DNA of 64,000 bases from Aurantiacibacter gangjinensis (GCF_001886695.1 NZ_CP018097.1:1321001-1385000); one strand, 5' to 3'; numbered from the stretch's first letter, positions 52,274 to 62,279 are shown. Program-made: numbers and translations. Notes: a model not told the origin generated them from the letters alone.

Positions 52274-53236
52274 ATGAATACAAGTTACGATTATCGCCCA
52301 CCCGAGATGCGCGCGCGCACGGTGGCGCTGCGCCCTGTTCTCCTGGGCGTGGCGCTGGCTTTCGTGCTGGGCATGTCGCTGACGCTTTATCTGACGCGCG
52401 GCGGTGGGGGGCTCGGCAATCTGTTCAGCGTTCGCAGCGATGAAGCCGCGTCCGGCGCCATGGCGGAGGACGACCGCGAAACGGACGCCATCGCCGCGCC
52501 GACACCCACGCCAAGCGCGTCGCAGTCCGCCGCTGTCGCGGAAGAAACCTTGCAAACCGTCCAGCGCGTCGAACAGGCGGTGGAGCAGGCGGGCGGCATC
52601 GATAGCCGCGTCGCCGCGATGGAACAACGCCTGACGCGCCTCGATATCCAGTCGCAGGCGGCAGCGGGCAATGCCGCGCGCGCCGAGGGTCTGCTGATTG
52701 CTTTCGCCAGCCGCCGCGCGATCGAACGCGGCGCGCCGCTTGGCTATCTCGCCGACCAGCTGCGCCTGCGCTTCGGCGATGCGCGGCCCAATGCGGTGCA
52801 GACCATCATCGATGCAGCACAGGATCCCGTCACGCTGGACCGCCTCGTGGCCCGGCTGGAAGGGCTGGCGCCGATGCTGGACGATGCCCCCTCGGGCGAG
52901 AGCGTGTTTACGCGTCTGGGCCGCGAGATGTCTTCGCTCTTCGTAGTGCGGCGCGAGGATACGCCGTCGCCGGTAGCGGAGCGGCGGCTGGAACGCGCGC
53001 GACTGTTCCTCGAAACCGGGCGGATCGAAGCGGCTGTGTCCGAAATCCGCCAATTGCCCAATGCCGGAGAAGCCGAGGAATGGATCCGCGATGCCGAGCG
53101 TTTCGCTGCCGCCCAGCGCGCGCTGGAAACGCTGGAAACCGCCGCCGTGCTCGATCCGCGCGGCTTGCGCGATGGCGGCGGCGGCCGGGTCGAACAGCTC
53201 AGCCCTGCGCAGGCAGGTGGCGACAGGGTGAATTAG
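52274..53236 (+). CDS. Mitofilin/Mic60-like membrane protein downstream of hemD
   Basis: 320 aa. One N-terminal membrane helix (RPVLLGVALAFVLGMSLTLY), an acidic/Ser-Pro disordered part, a coiled-coil-like stretch (residues about 95-145: VEQAVEQAGGIDSRVAAMEQ), and a C-terminal helical domain LARLEGLAPMLD-like, SLFVVRREDTPSPVAERRLE, RARLFLETGRIEAAVSEIRQ and WIRDAERFAAAQRALETLE. This C-terminal pattern resembles the mitofilin domain of alphaproteobacterial Mic60 homologues. In other alphaproteobacteria that gene lies beside hemC/hemD, as here. The assignment rests on pattern and gene order, not on an alignment. Confidence 0.62.
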   Translation: MNTSYDYRPPEMRARTVALRPVLLGVALAFVLGMSLTLYLTRGGGGLGNLFSVRSDEAASGAMAEDDRETDAIAAPTPTPSASQSAAVAEETLQTVQRVEQAVEQAGGIDSRVAAMEQRLTRLDIQSQAAAGNAARAEGLLIAFASRRAIERGAPLGYLADQLRLRFGDARPNAVQTIIDAAQDPVTLDRLVARLEGLAPMLDDAPSGESVFTRLGREMSSLFVVRREDTPSPVAERRLERARLFLETGRIEAAVSEIRQLPNAGEAEEWIRDAERFAAAQRALETLETAAVLDPRGLRDGGGGRVEQLSPAQAGGDRVN

Positions 53237-53247
53237 GGTCTACTGGA

Positions 53248-53308
53248 GACCCAGCGAAGGCTGGGACCTTGTGAGAAGCCGCCAGAGGTCCCAGCCTGCG
53301 CTGGGACT
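53248..53308. repeat. Inverted repeat pair with internal hairpins between convergent genes
   Basis: CCCAGCGAAGGCTGGGAC (53250-53267) and GTCCCAGCCTGCGCTGGG (53288-53305) are reverse complements with one mismatch, and each can also fold on itself (CCCAGC/GCTGGG). The element fills the gap between the mitofilin-like gene and the convergent ubiH-type gene and may terminate both transcripts. It resembles a dispersed palindromic repeat; copies elsewhere in the genome would confirm this. Confidence 0.75.
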
Positions 53309-53318
53309 CGAGCAATTT

Positions 53319-54533
53319 TCAGCCCTTCAGCAATTCGGGCAGGTCGCCGCTCATGCCGCGGGCTTCATCCATGAACCAGCGTTTGAGCGCGGGCGCACGC
53401 TGCACGCCGGCCATGCCGATGCGACGAATGGCGCTCGCCGCCTTGCCGGGAATGCCGAACAGGCGGGTGAGCCCGTCGGTGGCCAGCGCCACGCTGAACG
53501 CATCGAGCCCACGCCAGTTTTCATAGCGCGCCAGCAATTGCGCGTCGCCCGGCTCCAGCCCGATCTTCATCCCGTCGCTCAGCACTTCGACCAGCGCGCC
53601 CACATCGCGCAGGCCGAGATTGAGGCCCTGTCCGGCGATGGGGTGAATGCCATGCGCTGCATCGCCCACCAGCACGGTGCGCGGGGCGGTGATCTTGGCG
53701 GTGTGATGAAAGCCGAGCGGATAGGATGAGCGCGCCCCCTCGACCTCGACCGCGCCATAGATGCCGTGCATCGCTTTCTCGACCTCGGCCTGGAAAGCGC
53801 GGTCCGGCAGCATCAGCACGCCGACCGCATCATCCTCGGACACGGTCCAGACCAGCGCCGAGCGATGGCGGCCCTGCTCGTCATCCAGCAGCGGCAGCAG
53901 GGCGAACGGACCGGCGGGGTAGAAGATTTCCCACGCCACGCCGTCATGCGGTTTTTCATGGATCAGCCCGGCTATGATCGCGCGGTGGCTGTAATCCCAT
54001 TTGGCAATCGAGATACCGGCATCGTCGCGCGTGGGCGATCCGCGCCCTTCCGCGCCGACCAGCAGGCTGGCTTCAAGCACCGTGCCGTCGGCCAACGTCG
54101 CGCTCACGCCATGCTCGCCGATTTCGCGAGAGGTCAGTTCGGCCTTGGGGTGCCAGTCGATCAGCGGCTCGTTCTTTGCGGCCTCGAACAAGGCGAGGCG
54201 CAGCTGCCGATTGGCGAACATGCGGCCCAGCGTGCCTTCATGCTCTTCGGGCGTGAAATCGATGCGGCCGGGGCGCATCGCATCGGTCACGGCGATGCTC
54301 TCGATACGGCAGCCGTGCTTTTCCAGCCCTTCGGCGAGGCCGATATTCTTGAACAGGTTCCAGCTGGCGGTGGAAACCGCCGTGGCGCGGCCATCGAAAC
54401 CTTCCGCCAGAAGGTCTGCCGGATCGGCCCGGTCGACCACATGGCTCGAAATGCCCTTGCGCGCCGCCGCCAGCGCCAGTGTCATGCCGACGAGACCGCC
54501 GCCGAGGATCAGGAGTTCACGCTTGTTCGCCAT
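53319..54533 (-). CDS. UbiH/UbiF/VisC-family FAD monooxygenase
   Basis: 404 aa from ATG 54533. FAD motif ELLILGGGLVGMTLALAAAR, DG-like region SLLVGAEGRGSPTRDDAGIS, and VLVGDAAHGIHPIAGQGLNL with the second FAD motif are complete. The family hydroxylates the ubiquinone ring (C5, C6 or C1, depending on member). Which position cannot be decided from sequence alone. It is divergent from the DsbD-like gene by 28 nt. Confidence 0.93.
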   Translation of the reverse strand: MANKRELLILGGGLVGMTLALAAARKGISSHVVDRADPADLLAEGFDGRATAVSTASWNLFKNIGLAEGLEKHGCRIESIAVTDAMRPGRIDFTPEEHEGTLGRMFANRQLRLALFEAAKNEPLIDWHPKAELTSREIGEHGVSATLADGTVLEASLLVGAEGRGSPTRDDAGISIAKWDYSHRAIIAGLIHEKPHDGVAWEIFYPAGPFALLPLLDDEQGRHRSALVWTVSEDDAVGVLMLPDRAFQAEVEKAMHGIYGAVEVEGARSSYPLGFHHTAKITAPRTVLVGDAAHGIHPIAGQGLNLGLRDVGALVEVLSDGMKIGLEPGDAQLLARYENWRGLDAFSVALATDGLTRLFGIPGKAASAIRRIGMAGVQRAPALKRWFMDEARGMSGDLPELLKG

Positions 54534-54561
54534 AGCCCGCAGCACTAGATGGCTTCCCACC

Positions 54562-56634
54562 ATGCAGGCAAGCTCCCTGAACCTTTTCCGGTATCTGGCC
54601 ACGCTGTTCGCCATGCTCTGCCTGGCTGCGGCCACGCCTTCCGCGGCGCAGGTGGCGCAGCAGGACAATTATATCGATGCGAGCCTGATTGCCGACAGCC
54701 GCCCGGTGCAAGGCGAAACGATGTGGCTGGCGCTGCGCTTTTCTCCGCGTGACGGCTGGCACGGATACTGGTCGAACCCCGGCGAGGCGGGGCTGGGCAT
54801 GGAGCTGGACTGGGACGTTCCGCCGCATTGGAGCGTGGGCGAACCGCAATATCCTGTGCCGCATGTGCTGACCTTTTTCGGCATCGCCAACCACGCCTAC
54901 AAGGACGATTACGCCGTCCTGATCCCGGTCGAAGTGGGTCGAGCGGACGTTCCGCCGACACTCTTGCCAGCGACCGTAAGTGCGCGCTGGCTGGCCTGTT
55001 CGGACGAGTTGTGCGTGCCGGAGCAGGCGAGGCTGGAGGTGCGCTATCCGACAGCTGGTGAAGCTTTGCGCGCGCAGTTCGACGAGTATCGCGCCGCCAT
55101 TCCGCCGATGATCGATCAAGAAGGCGACTTCGCGTTGTCCGATACTGCGCTGCGCGTGGCTATTCCGCTGCCGCAAGCCACCGAGCTGCCGCAGCCGCAC
55201 CTCTTCCTCGGAACGCTGGACACGGTCGATTACAGCGCGCCGCAGCGTTTCTATCGCGATGGCGACATGCTGGTGGTAGAGATCGACCGGGGCGGATTGC
55301 GCCCGACGCCGGATGCCATTTCCGGCATCCTCGCCTTCGACGACGAGGGCAACGGTGTGCGTTTCACTGCATTGCCGGGAGACGTTCCGACCGGCGGCGC
55401 GCGGATCGGCAACCCTGCGCTCGACACGCCGCTAGTCCTGTTGCTTGGCGGCGCGCTGCTGGGCGGGTTGATCCTGAACCTCATGCCCTGCGTTTTCCCG
55501 ATCCTCAGCCTGAAAGCGCTGACGCTTGCGCGGGCGGGTGGGGACGGGCGGCAGGCCCGGTGCGAGGGTCTGGCTTACACCGCTGGTGTCGTCATCGCCT
55601 GCCTCGCGCTGGGCGGGCTTTTGCTGGCACTGCGAGCGGGCGGGGAGCAGGTGGGCTGGGCGTTCCAGCTGCAACAGCCGCTGGTGGTGGCAGGACTGCT
55701 GGCGCTCGCCATGTGGATCACCGCGAACCTTGCAGGGCTGTACGAGATACCCTCGCTGCCGATCCGCTCGCGTGGGGAGGGCGGCGCGTTTGCCACCGGC
55801 CTGCTGGCCGCGGTAGTCGCGACGCCGTGCACCGGACCGTTCATGGCGGCGGCGCTGGGTGCGGCGCTGTTGCTGGACTGGTGGCTGGCGCTGCTGCTGT
55901 TCGCCACGCTAGGGCTTGGCCTTGCCCTGCCGTTCCTGCTGCTCGGCTTCGTTCCCGCATTACGGCGACTGCTACCAAAGCCGGGGCCGTGGATGGAGAC
56001 ATTCCGCAAGGTGATGGCCGTGCCCATGGGGCTCACGGCTCTGGCGCTTGTCTGGCTGCTATCGCAGTTGGGCGGAACGCCATTCGCCGTTGCGACGGTA
56101 TTCCTCGCTGGTTTTACGGCGCTGTTTTTCGGCGGTTTGCTGATGCGCCACAAGCTAGCCATGCTACAGGGCGTGGTGCTGGCACTTGTGACCATACCAT
56201 TCGCTCTTTATAACTACGAACCGCCGAAAGCTGACGATGCGGCGGAAACCTCGATTCATTCTTTTTCGTCTTTCGACGAGACGAGACTGCAACGCATCAG
56301 AACGCACGGAACCCCGATATTCGTGTGGTTCACGGCGGATTGGTGTCTGACGTGCAAGGTGAACGAACGCGTTGCCATAGAGCGCGAAGTTGTCCTCAGG
56401 GCGTTTAGGGAAAAAGGCGTCGCAACCATGCGCGGGGATTGGACGCGCCGCGATCCGGAAATCTCCCGCTTCCTGGCAGAGCGCGAGATGGCAGGCGTGC
56501 CGCTTTATCTATGGTATGCAGCAGACGGGTCCATGGAGCAGCTCCCGCAAATCCTTACGTCGGACATGCTGGTCAATCGTGCTATGGCGCAGCCCGATCC
56601 ACCTGACATTACTCATGCTTCGCCGCCAGACTGA
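54562..56634 (+). CDS. DsbD/ScsB-type thiol:disulfide interchange membrane protein
   Basis: 690 aa from ATG 54562. Signal peptide ending PSAAQVAQ, then an N-terminal beta domain (SLIADSRPVQGETMWLALRF; ARWLACSDELCVPEQARLEV with a Cys pair), eight helices with NLMPCVFPILSLKAL and VVATPCTGPFMAAAL (the two membrane Cys), and a C-terminal thioredoxin domain with WFTADWCLTCKVNE (CxxC). It carries electrons from cytoplasmic thioredoxin to periplasmic thiol proteins. The longer frame to 54001 runs antisense through ubiH and is not used. It converges with the next lipoprotein gene and overlaps it by 26 nt. Confidence 0.95.
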   Translation: MQASSLNLFRYLATLFAMLCLAAATPSAAQVAQQDNYIDASLIADSRPVQGETMWLALRFSPRDGWHGYWSNPGEAGLGMELDWDVPPHWSVGEPQYPVPHVLTFFGIANHAYKDDYAVLIPVEVGRADVPPTLLPATVSARWLACSDELCVPEQARLEVRYPTAGEALRAQFDEYRAAIPPMIDQEGDFALSDTALRVAIPLPQATELPQPHLFLGTLDTVDYSAPQRFYRDGDMLVVEIDRGGLRPTPDAISGILAFDDEGNGVRFTALPGDVPTGGARIGNPALDTPLVLLLGGALLGGLILNLMPCVFPILSLKALTLARAGGDGRQARCEGLAYTAGVVIACLALGGLLLALRAGGEQVGWAFQLQQPLVVAGLLALAMWITANLAGLYEIPSLPIRSRGEGGAFATGLLAAVVATPCTGPFMAAALGAALLLDWWLALLLFATLGLGLALPFLLLGFVPALRRLLPKPGPWMETFRKVMAVPMGLTALALVWLLSQLGGTPFAVATVFLAGFTALFFGGLLMRHKLAMLQGVVLALVTIPFALYNYEPPKADDAAETSIHSFSSFDETRLQRIRTHGTPIFVWFTADWCLTCKVNERVAIEREVVLRAFREKGVATMRGDWTRRDPEISRFLAEREMAGVPLYLWYAADGSMEQLPQILTSDMLVNRAMAQPDPPDITHASPPD

Positions 56635-57193
56635 CCTCTGTCGCTTCGCTTTCCGCCAGTTCGGGCGGCGTGCCGCCCGCACGGCACCATTCCACGAATT
56701 CGCCGGGCAGCCTGTCGCCCGCAATCTCCAGCGTTCCGCGCCCCGGCAGCGTGGCAATCAGGTCGCGCGTGCCGCCGAACACGTCGAGCCGTGCATCGCT
56801 GGCCAGAAGGCGCGCTTCCCATTGCCAGCGATCCTCCGCGAATGTCGCATCGGCGAGGAAGCGGGCATTGATGCCGTTGCCGATGATCGGAAACAGCGCT
56901 TCCTGCCCCGGCAACGCGGTCGCATGGCGGATGATGCGCAATTCCGGCTCGGCTGTATCGAGCTGGCAATCGAGTGTCAGGAACGGTTCCGCTTCGCCGT
57001 TGCCGAAGCTGATCGCCTGCCCGTCTTCCTCCACGGTCCATCCCGCCTCGCTCGTGTCGGGAGAGTCCTCGGCCATCGCTTCGCGCTCGGCGCTTTCGTC
57101 CAGCGACACGCGCTGCGTTTCGGCGACCGGCGCCTCTGCCGCCTGCCCGCAAGCGGCCAGTAGAGGCAGGAGAAGAAGGGGGGCGCGGCGCAT
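56609..57193 (-). CDS. Small lipoprotein of unknown function
   Basis: 194 aa from ATG 57193. Lipobox LLPLLAACGQ. The mature part contains VSLDESAEREAMAEDSPDTS, a beta-rich WTVEEDGQAISFGNGEAEPF, LDCQLDTAEPELRIIRHATA and LPGEFVEWCRAGGTPPEL with two Cys likely forming a disulfide. No known domain is seen. Its 3' end overlaps the 3' end of the DsbD-like gene, so transcripts can form antisense pairs there. Confidence 0.8.
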   Translation of the reverse strand: MRRAPLLLLPLLAACGQAAEAPVAETQRVSLDESAEREAMAEDSPDTSEAGWTVEEDGQAISFGNGEAEPFLTLDCQLDTAEPELRIIRHATALPGQEALFPIIGNGINARFLADATFAEDRWQWEARLLASDARLDVFGGTRDLIATLPGRGTLEIAGDRLPGEFVEWCRAGGTPPELAESEATEVSLAAKHE

Positions 57194-57327
57194 GATCCGC
57201 ACCTGCAACGCCGTGCCGCATCGCTCAAGGCGCGGGGCGCGTTTGTCCGCAATCCTCTCCCATACCCATGTCATGGCGCGGCGGCTGTTTCCGGGCGATC
57301 ACATTCGCCTGGAATGGGGGAACTGCC

Positions 57328-57882
57328 ATGACAACCAACGCCACTTACACCGCCCGCCGATCGCCTGTCCGTATGCTGGCGATCATCGCATTTCTCATTG
57401 CTTTCGGCCTCGTTGTGGCGCTGGTCGACCTGTCCTTCCTGCTGTCCGATCCCGACCAGCTTTCCGGTCGCTCGGCCCGCCGCGCCCGCACCGGTGCGAT
57501 GCTGGTCGAGGTGCTGCCTTACATGGGCTGGTTCGCCGTGGCCGCCGGCCTGGTTGCCATCCCGCTTTCGGTGCGGAAAAGCACCGAAGTGGAAATCACG
57601 CCGGAAGGCATCAGCTGTCCGCCCGCGCTGAAGGAAACGCTGCCATGGAACCGGGTAGAGCGCCTCGCCATCCGCAAGATGATGACCTACCGCGTGCTTG
57701 CCGTTTTCATCAGCGATGCAGGCAGCTTTCCGATCAAGCCGCTGGCGCGAAAGGTGGCGCAGATGAACAAGACATCGGGAGATTACGGCGACATCAATAT
57801 CGAATTGAACCGCTCGGATGGCAATTTCGACGCAATGCTGGCGGTGCTCGAACAATATCGCGAGGTGGAACCGGTGCGCTAG
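57328..57882 (+). CDS. Membrane protein with two helices and a PH-like cytoplasmic part
   Basis: 184 aa from ATG 57328. Two helices (MLAIIAFLIAFGLVVALVDL; LVEVLPYMGWFAVAAGLVAI) followed by a beta-rich segment (KSTEVEITPEGISCPPALKE, LPWNRVERLAIRKMMTYRVL) of the DUF304/bacterial-PH-like kind, where a W/Y-x-x-V/I-x-x motif recurs. Function unknown. It is convergent with the lipoprotein at 57901. Confidence 0.8.
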   Translation: MTTNATYTARRSPVRMLAIIAFLIAFGLVVALVDLSFLLSDPDQLSGRSARRARTGAMLVEVLPYMGWFAVAAGLVAIPLSVRKSTEVEITPEGISCPPALKETLPWNRVERLAIRKMMTYRVLAVFISDAGSFPIKPLARKVAQMNKTSGDYGDINIELNRSDGNFDAMLAVLEQYREVEPVR

Positions 57883-57900
57883 GCCTCGCGGGTCTGTGCG

Positions 57901-59301
57901 TCAGAACTTGTCGCAGGGAATTGTCTGGTCGAGGATGAAGATTTCGCCATCACGATCGACCACCGCGACCCGCGTCAGTTCCCAGTAGATGTCGTCATAA
58001 AGCTCGACCGCGATCACCTCATCGATCGTACCGGCATCAGGGATGAAATCCTGCGTGCGTTCTTCAAATCGGCCTATCAGGGTGCTGCCGGAGAAAAAGC
58101 GGCCATCGCTGGTGCCGACGACCATGGAAAGTCCATCGAGCGTACAGTAGCGGGCATTCTCGACGAAATCGACGAAGGTGCCGCTCTCATCCGCCGGCCA
58201 GACGAAGGTGGGGGAAGCAAAATTGCCCGGTGTCGAGGGGACCGAGGTGACCGGTCCATCGCGCTCGCCATCGCGCAAGGGCCACTCGAAGTTGTTGCCG
58301 GAGGGACGTTCGTTGATCTCGTCCTGCAACAGACCGCGATCGATGATGCGGATGCCGTCATCGGTCATGTATCCCAGCCGCGGATCGCGCAGCCCGTTGC
58401 CCACGCGGTTGAAGGTCAGGCCCGTATTGGCGCTGCCGCTGATGCGAAACAGGCCGCCAAACGGTGTCGCGATATCCTGCGCCGTCGCCGGGGTTCCATT
58501 GTCGCCAAGCGCCAGCATCATCTGGCCGCCTTCGGCAAACAGGCTTGCCGAGACGCTGCTTGCATCGGCGAAGGTCACCGACCAGCGCACGGTTCCTGGC
58601 ATCCCGCTGGCAATCTGCGCTCGAAGATATTCGGTCAGCCGGACTTCCGCGCCGTGCCGGGAAAGGACAAGCGCGTTAAGCTGTCCGGAAAGATCGGTTA
58701 TCGAACCGACCGACAGGATTTGGCTGTCTATCGCCCCACCGAAGCCGGGTATCCGTCCGAGTTCGGCGCTGGTATCGCGGACATCGATTGCCTCTTCCCA
58801 GAACGATCCGTCCGTGCCCACCACCCAGATACGATTGCGGTCGACTGTTGAGGCAGCGGCGACAGTGCCCAGCCCGCTCCTGATCCGTCGCAATTCGAAC
58901 CCTTCGCGGCTGTTAACGACCGTGATGCGCAAGGCGCGCTGCGCGGTAGCCTCGCCATCGCTCACCTCGATGACGACTTCGAAGATATTATTGCCATCGG
59001 CATCGAGCGGGAGCTCGAAATCGAGATTGCCACGCGTCAGGAGCGTGTTCCTGAAAAATTCGAATGCGTCGGCATCGGCACCGCCCACGATGGAAAACGT
59101 CAGCGCGTCGCCGTCCGCATCCGTCGCGGAAATTTCCAGACCGAAGGCATTGCCTTCTTCCAGATCGAGATTGGCTGGCGAGGTGATTTGCGGGGCCCGG
59201 TTGAGCTCGGGTGGAGGCGGGTCCGGAGGATCTTCCCCACCACATCCTGTAACAATCGTGCAAGCAGCCACGCAGGCTGCGGCGATAGACAATCTGGACA
59301 T
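57901..59301 (-). CDS. Large lipoprotein with a cadherin-like repeat and a beta-rich sensor-type region
   Basis: About 466 aa from ATG 59301. Lipobox TIVTGCGGEDPPDPPPPEL with a Pro spacer, then a cadherin-like/Ig fold (APQITSPANLDLEEGNAFGL, ATDADGDALTFSIVGGADAD; calcium-binding Asp pattern), and a C-terminal beta-propeller-like region (RIWVVGTDGSFWEEAIDVRD; LVLSRHGAEVRLTEYLRAQI; GRFFSGSTLIGRFEER). The N-terminal half looks like an extracellular adhesion or ligand module. It is specific to this group of bacteria as far as I can tell. Start is the second Met; the first (59346) lies upstream of the lipoprotein signal. Confidence 0.8.
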   Translation of the reverse strand: MSRLSIAAACVAACTIVTGCGGEDPPDPPPPELNRAPQITSPANLDLEEGNAFGLEISATDADGDALTFSIVGGADADAFEFFRNTLLTRGNLDFELPLDADGNNIFEVVIEVSDGEATAQRALRITVVNSREGFELRRIRSGLGTVAAASTVDRNRIWVVGTDGSFWEEAIDVRDTSAELGRIPGFGGAIDSQILSVGSITDLSGQLNALVLSRHGAEVRLTEYLRAQIASGMPGTVRWSVTFADASSVSASLFAEGGQMMLALGDNGTPATAQDIATPFGGLFRISGSANTGLTFNRVGNGLRDPRLGYMTDDGIRIIDRGLLQDEINERPSGNNFEWPLRDGERDGPVTSVPSTPGNFASPTFVWPADESGTFVDFVENARYCTLDGLSMVVGTSDGRFFSGSTLIGRFEERTQDFIPDAGTIDEVIAVELYDDIYWELTRVAVVDRDGEIFILDQTIPCDKF

Positions 59302-59325
59302 CGAAGCGCCCTCGCACTGACCCCG

Positions 59326-59348
59326 CCATGCCGAGCGACTCGGCATGG
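59326..59348. repeat. Perfect inverted repeat downstream of uvrB
   Basis: CCATGCCGAG / CTCGGCATGG arms of 10 bp with a 3-nt loop (CGA), between the uvrB stop (59416) and the lipoprotein start (59301), both on the minus strand. It lacks a T-run. It may terminate or process the uvrB transcript, or act as an operator for the lipoprotein. Coordinates may be off by one. Confidence 0.55.
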
Positions 59349-59415
59349 TCCCGCGTGCCAGCCTGTCGGAAAATAGCGTCGCGTCAAGGGTTTGGCGACG
59401 AGCGGAGCGCGCTCC

Positions 59416-61602
59416 CTACTTCCCGAATTTCCGCTGCGTTCGGCCGTATCGCAGCTTGCGCGTGCCGGGGCGGCCTTCATTGCTGCGGCCCACGACCGGC
59501 GCTTTCTTGGCCTCGTCCGGCAGGCCCAGCTCGTCCTTCTCCAGGCGGCGGATTTCGTCGCGCAGGCGGCCGGCTTCCTCGAATTCGAGGTCTGCGGCAG
59601 CGGCGCGCATGCGTTTTTCGAGGTCTTCGATATATGCGCGCAGATTGTGGCCGACGAGATTGTTCACCTCGTTATCACCGGTGCCCACGGTCACGCCATC
59701 GGCGGCAGCCGAATGGGCGACTATATCGGCAATGTCGCGCTTGATCGTGGTGGGGGTGATGCCGTGCTTTTCGTTGAACGCGCGCTGCTTCTCGCGGCGG
59801 CGTTCGGTTTCCGCCATGGCGCGTTCCATGCTGCCGGTGACCCGGTCGGCATAGAGGATAACGCGCCCATCCACGTTGCGCGCCGCGCGCCCGATTGTCT
59901 GGATGAGCGATGTCTCTGAGCGCAGGAAGCCTTCCTTGTCGGCATCGAGAATGGCGACGAGCCCGCATTCGGGAATGTCGAGCCCTTCGCGCAGCAGGTT
60001 GATGCCGATCAGCACGTCATAGACGCCCAGGCGCAGGTCGCGGATCAGCTCGATACGCTCCAGCGTCTCGACATCGGAATGCATGTAGCGCACGCGCACG
60101 CCCTGTTCGTGCATGAATTCGGTAAGGTCCTCGGCCATGCGCTTGGTGAGCGTCGTCACCAGCGTGCGATAGCCATTGGCCGCAGTGGCCTTGGCCTCTG
60201 CAATGCAATCCTGCACCTGGTCTTCCACCGGCTTGATCTCGACCGGCGGATCGATGAGGCCGGTGGGGCGGATGACTTGCTCTGCGAACACGCCGCCCGT
60301 CTGCTCCATCTCCCAGCCGCCAGGCGTGGCGGAGACGGCAAAGGTTTGCGGGCGCATGGCGTCCCATTCGTTGAAGCGAAGGGGGCGGTTGTCGATACAG
60401 CTGGGCAGGCGGAAGCCGTATTCCGCCAGCGTCAGCTTGCGCCGATGGTCGCCGCGCGCCATCGCGCCGATCTGCGGGATGGTCTGGTGGCTCTCATCGA
60501 CGAACAGCAGGGCATTTTCGGGCAGGTATTCGAACAGGGTGGGCGGCGGTTCGCCGGGCAGGCGGCCTGTGAGGAAGCGCGAGTAGTTCTCGATACCATT
60601 GCAGCTGCCGGTGGCGGCAATCATCTCGAGGTCGAAATTGGTGCGCTGCTCCAGCCGCTGCGCTTCGAGCAGGCGGCCTTCCTCGTGCAGTTCCTTCAGC
60701 CGCTCTTCCAGCTCGAACTTGATGGCTTCGGCCGCCTGTTTCATCGTCGGGCCGGGGGTGACGTAGTGCGAATTGGCATAGACGCGCACCTTGTCGAGCG
60801 CCTGCCCCTTCTTGCCGGTCAGCGGGTCGAACTCGGCAATCTCCTCAATCTCGTCGCCGAAAAAGCTGATGCGCCATGCGGTGTCTTCGAGGTGACTGGG
60901 AAACAGCTCCAGATTGTCGCCGCGCACGCGGAAATTGCCCCGGGCAAAGGCTGTGTCGTTTCGCTTGTACTGCAGCGCGACAAGCTTGCGGATCAGCTCG
61001 CGCTGGTCGACCGTCTCGCCTTTCTTGATATCGAAGATCATGGCCGAATAGGTTTCGACCGAACCGATGCCGTAGAGGCAGGACACCGACGCCACGATCA
61101 GCACATCGTCGCGTTCCAGCAGGGCGCGCGTGGCGGAGTGGCGCATCCGGTCGATGGCCTCGTTTACGCTCGACTCCTTCTCGATATAGGTGTCGGAGCG
61201 CGGCACATAGGCTTCGGGCTGGTAGTAGTCGTAGTAGCTGACGAAATATTCGACGGCGTTCTCGGGGAAGAAGCTCTTGAACTCGCCATATAGCTGCGCG
61301 GCGAGGATCTTGTTCGGCGCCAGCACCAAGGCAGGGCGCTGCAACTGTTCCACCACCTTGGCCATGGTGAAGGTCTTGCCGCTGCCGGTAACGCCCAGCA
61401 GCACCTGCGTTTTCTCGCCGCCCTCGGCCTCGCGCACCAGCTCTTCGATGGCAGTCGGCTGGTCGCCCGCCGGTTCGTAATCGGAAACCAGCTTGAACGG
61501 CCTGCCGCCTTGCGACTTTTCCGGGCGCGCGGGTTTGTGCGGGGTGAACTCGCCGGTCGTATCCGGCTCTTCCAGCCCGCGCCTGATTACCAATTCTGCC
61601 AT
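59416..61602 (-). CDS. uvrB: Excinuclease ABC subunit B
   Basis: 728 aa from ATG 61602. The helicase core has [20 protein letters not shown] (Walker A), [20 protein letters not shown] with the beta-hairpin, [60 protein letters not shown] and [20 protein letters not shown], and the protein ends with a UVR motif ([20 protein letters not shown]). An N-terminal extension [14 protein letters not shown] and [12 protein letters not shown] precedes the core, as in sphingomonads. It acts in nucleotide excision repair with UvrA and UvrC. Confidence 0.97.
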   Translation of the reverse strand: MAELVIRRGLEEPDTTGEFTPHKPARPEKSQGGRPFKLVSDYEPAGDQPTAIEELVREAEGGEKTQVLLGVTGSGKTFTMAKVVEQLQRPALVLAPNKILAAQLYGEFKSFFPENAVEYFVSYYDYYQPEAYVPRSDTYIEKESSVNEAIDRMRHSATRALLERDDVLIVASVSCLYGIGSVETYSAMIFDIKKGETVDQRELIRKLVALQYKRNDTAFARGNFRVRGDNLELFPSHLEDTAWRISFFGDEIEEIAEFDPLTGKKGQALDKVRVYANSHYVTPGPTMKQAAEAIKFELEERLKELHEEGRLLEAQRLEQRTNFDLEMIAATGSCNGIENYSRFLTGRLPGEPPPTLFEYLPENALLFVDESHQTIPQIGAMARGDHRRKLTLAEYGFRLPSCIDNRPLRFNEWDAMRPQTFAVSATPGGWEMEQTGGVFAEQVIRPTGLIDPPVEIKPVEDQVQDCIAEAKATAANGYRTLVTTLTKRMAEDLTEFMHEQGVRVRYMHSDVETLERIELIRDLRLGVYDVLIGINLLREGLDIPECGLVAILDADKEGFLRSETSLIQTIGRAARNVDGRVILYADRVTGSMERAMAETERRREKQRAFNEKHGITPTTIKRDIADIVAHSAAADGVTVGTGDNEVNNLVGHNLRAYIEDLEKRMRAAAADLEFEEAGRLRDEIRRLEKDELGLPDEAKKAPVVGRSNEGRPGTRKLRYGRTQRKFGK

Positions 61603-61691
61603 GCCCGGCATATGGGAGGGGATTGGCCCTTGCTCAAGCTCCAACAAACCGCCAGCATCCCGGCCACGTTGAACGGAAGGGGATTTTCCGC

Positions 61692-62225
61692 ATGAATACC
61701 AGGCTTGCATTCGTCGCCATCTCTACCCTCGCTCTGGCCGCATGCGGCGATAGCGGCGTGGTGGAAGACCCCAGCGATCCCGAACAGATCGCCGCGGCGA
61801 CGGCCAACCTGCCCACCCCGCAGGCCGGTGAGTATCGCATCACCGGAGATCTCGTCGATCTGCAGGTGGAAGGCGTGAGCGATCAGGAAGCGCAGATGAT
61901 GCGCACCATGTTCGAAGGCATGTTCGCGCAAGAGCGCACGCAGTGCCTGTCGCAGGACGATATCGATGAAGGGCACCAACAGCTGCTGGAAGGCCTGACC
62001 AATACGGGCGAGGGCTGCGAATACACCGCCTATGCGGTCAGCGGCAACACGATCGACGCCACCATGCAGTGCAACGACACCAACGGCACATCGGGCACGA
62101 TGGAGTTCGACGGTACGGTGACGGAAACCTCGCAGAACATCACGCTGGCGATGGATATGACCGCCGAAGGCCAGGGCTTCGACATGACGCTGAACATGAC
62201 GCAGGAGCGCGTGGGCGACTGTTGA
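61692..62225 (+). CDS. DUF3617-family lipoprotein, copy 1
   Basis: 177 aa from ATG 61692. Lipobox [10 protein letters not shown], then a domain [57 protein letters not shown] and a C-terminal DC. This is the DUF3617 pattern, with paired Cys that likely form disulfides. Function unknown. It is followed by two further members of the same kind and is divergent from uvrB. Confidence 0.85.
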   Translation: MNTRLAFVAISTLALAACGDSGVVEDPSDPEQIAAATANLPTPQAGEYRITGDLVDLQVEGVSDQEAQMMRTMFEGMFAQERTQCLSQDDIDEGHQQLLEGLTNTGEGCEYTAYAVSGNTIDATMQCNDTNGTSGTMEFDGTVTETSQNITLAMDMTAEGQGFDMTLNMTQERVGDC

Positions 62226-62235
62226 GCCTGATGGC

Positions 62236-62279
62236 AAGCGCCTCGCTCTGGCCCGAAATGGGACGGGGCCGAGGCGCTT
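62236..62279. terminator. Stem-loop after the first DUF3617 gene
   Basis: AAGCGCCTCG / CGAGGCGCTT arms of 10 bp around a GC-rich loop, 10 nt after the stop. A pyrimidine-rich tail CTCCCCTCCC follows without a U-tract, so termination is likely partial. Confidence 0.45.

Noticed and set aside
54001-54561. N-terminal extension of the DsbD-like frame
   Set aside because: The extension is antisense to the ubiH-type gene; the signal peptide starts at ATG 54562.
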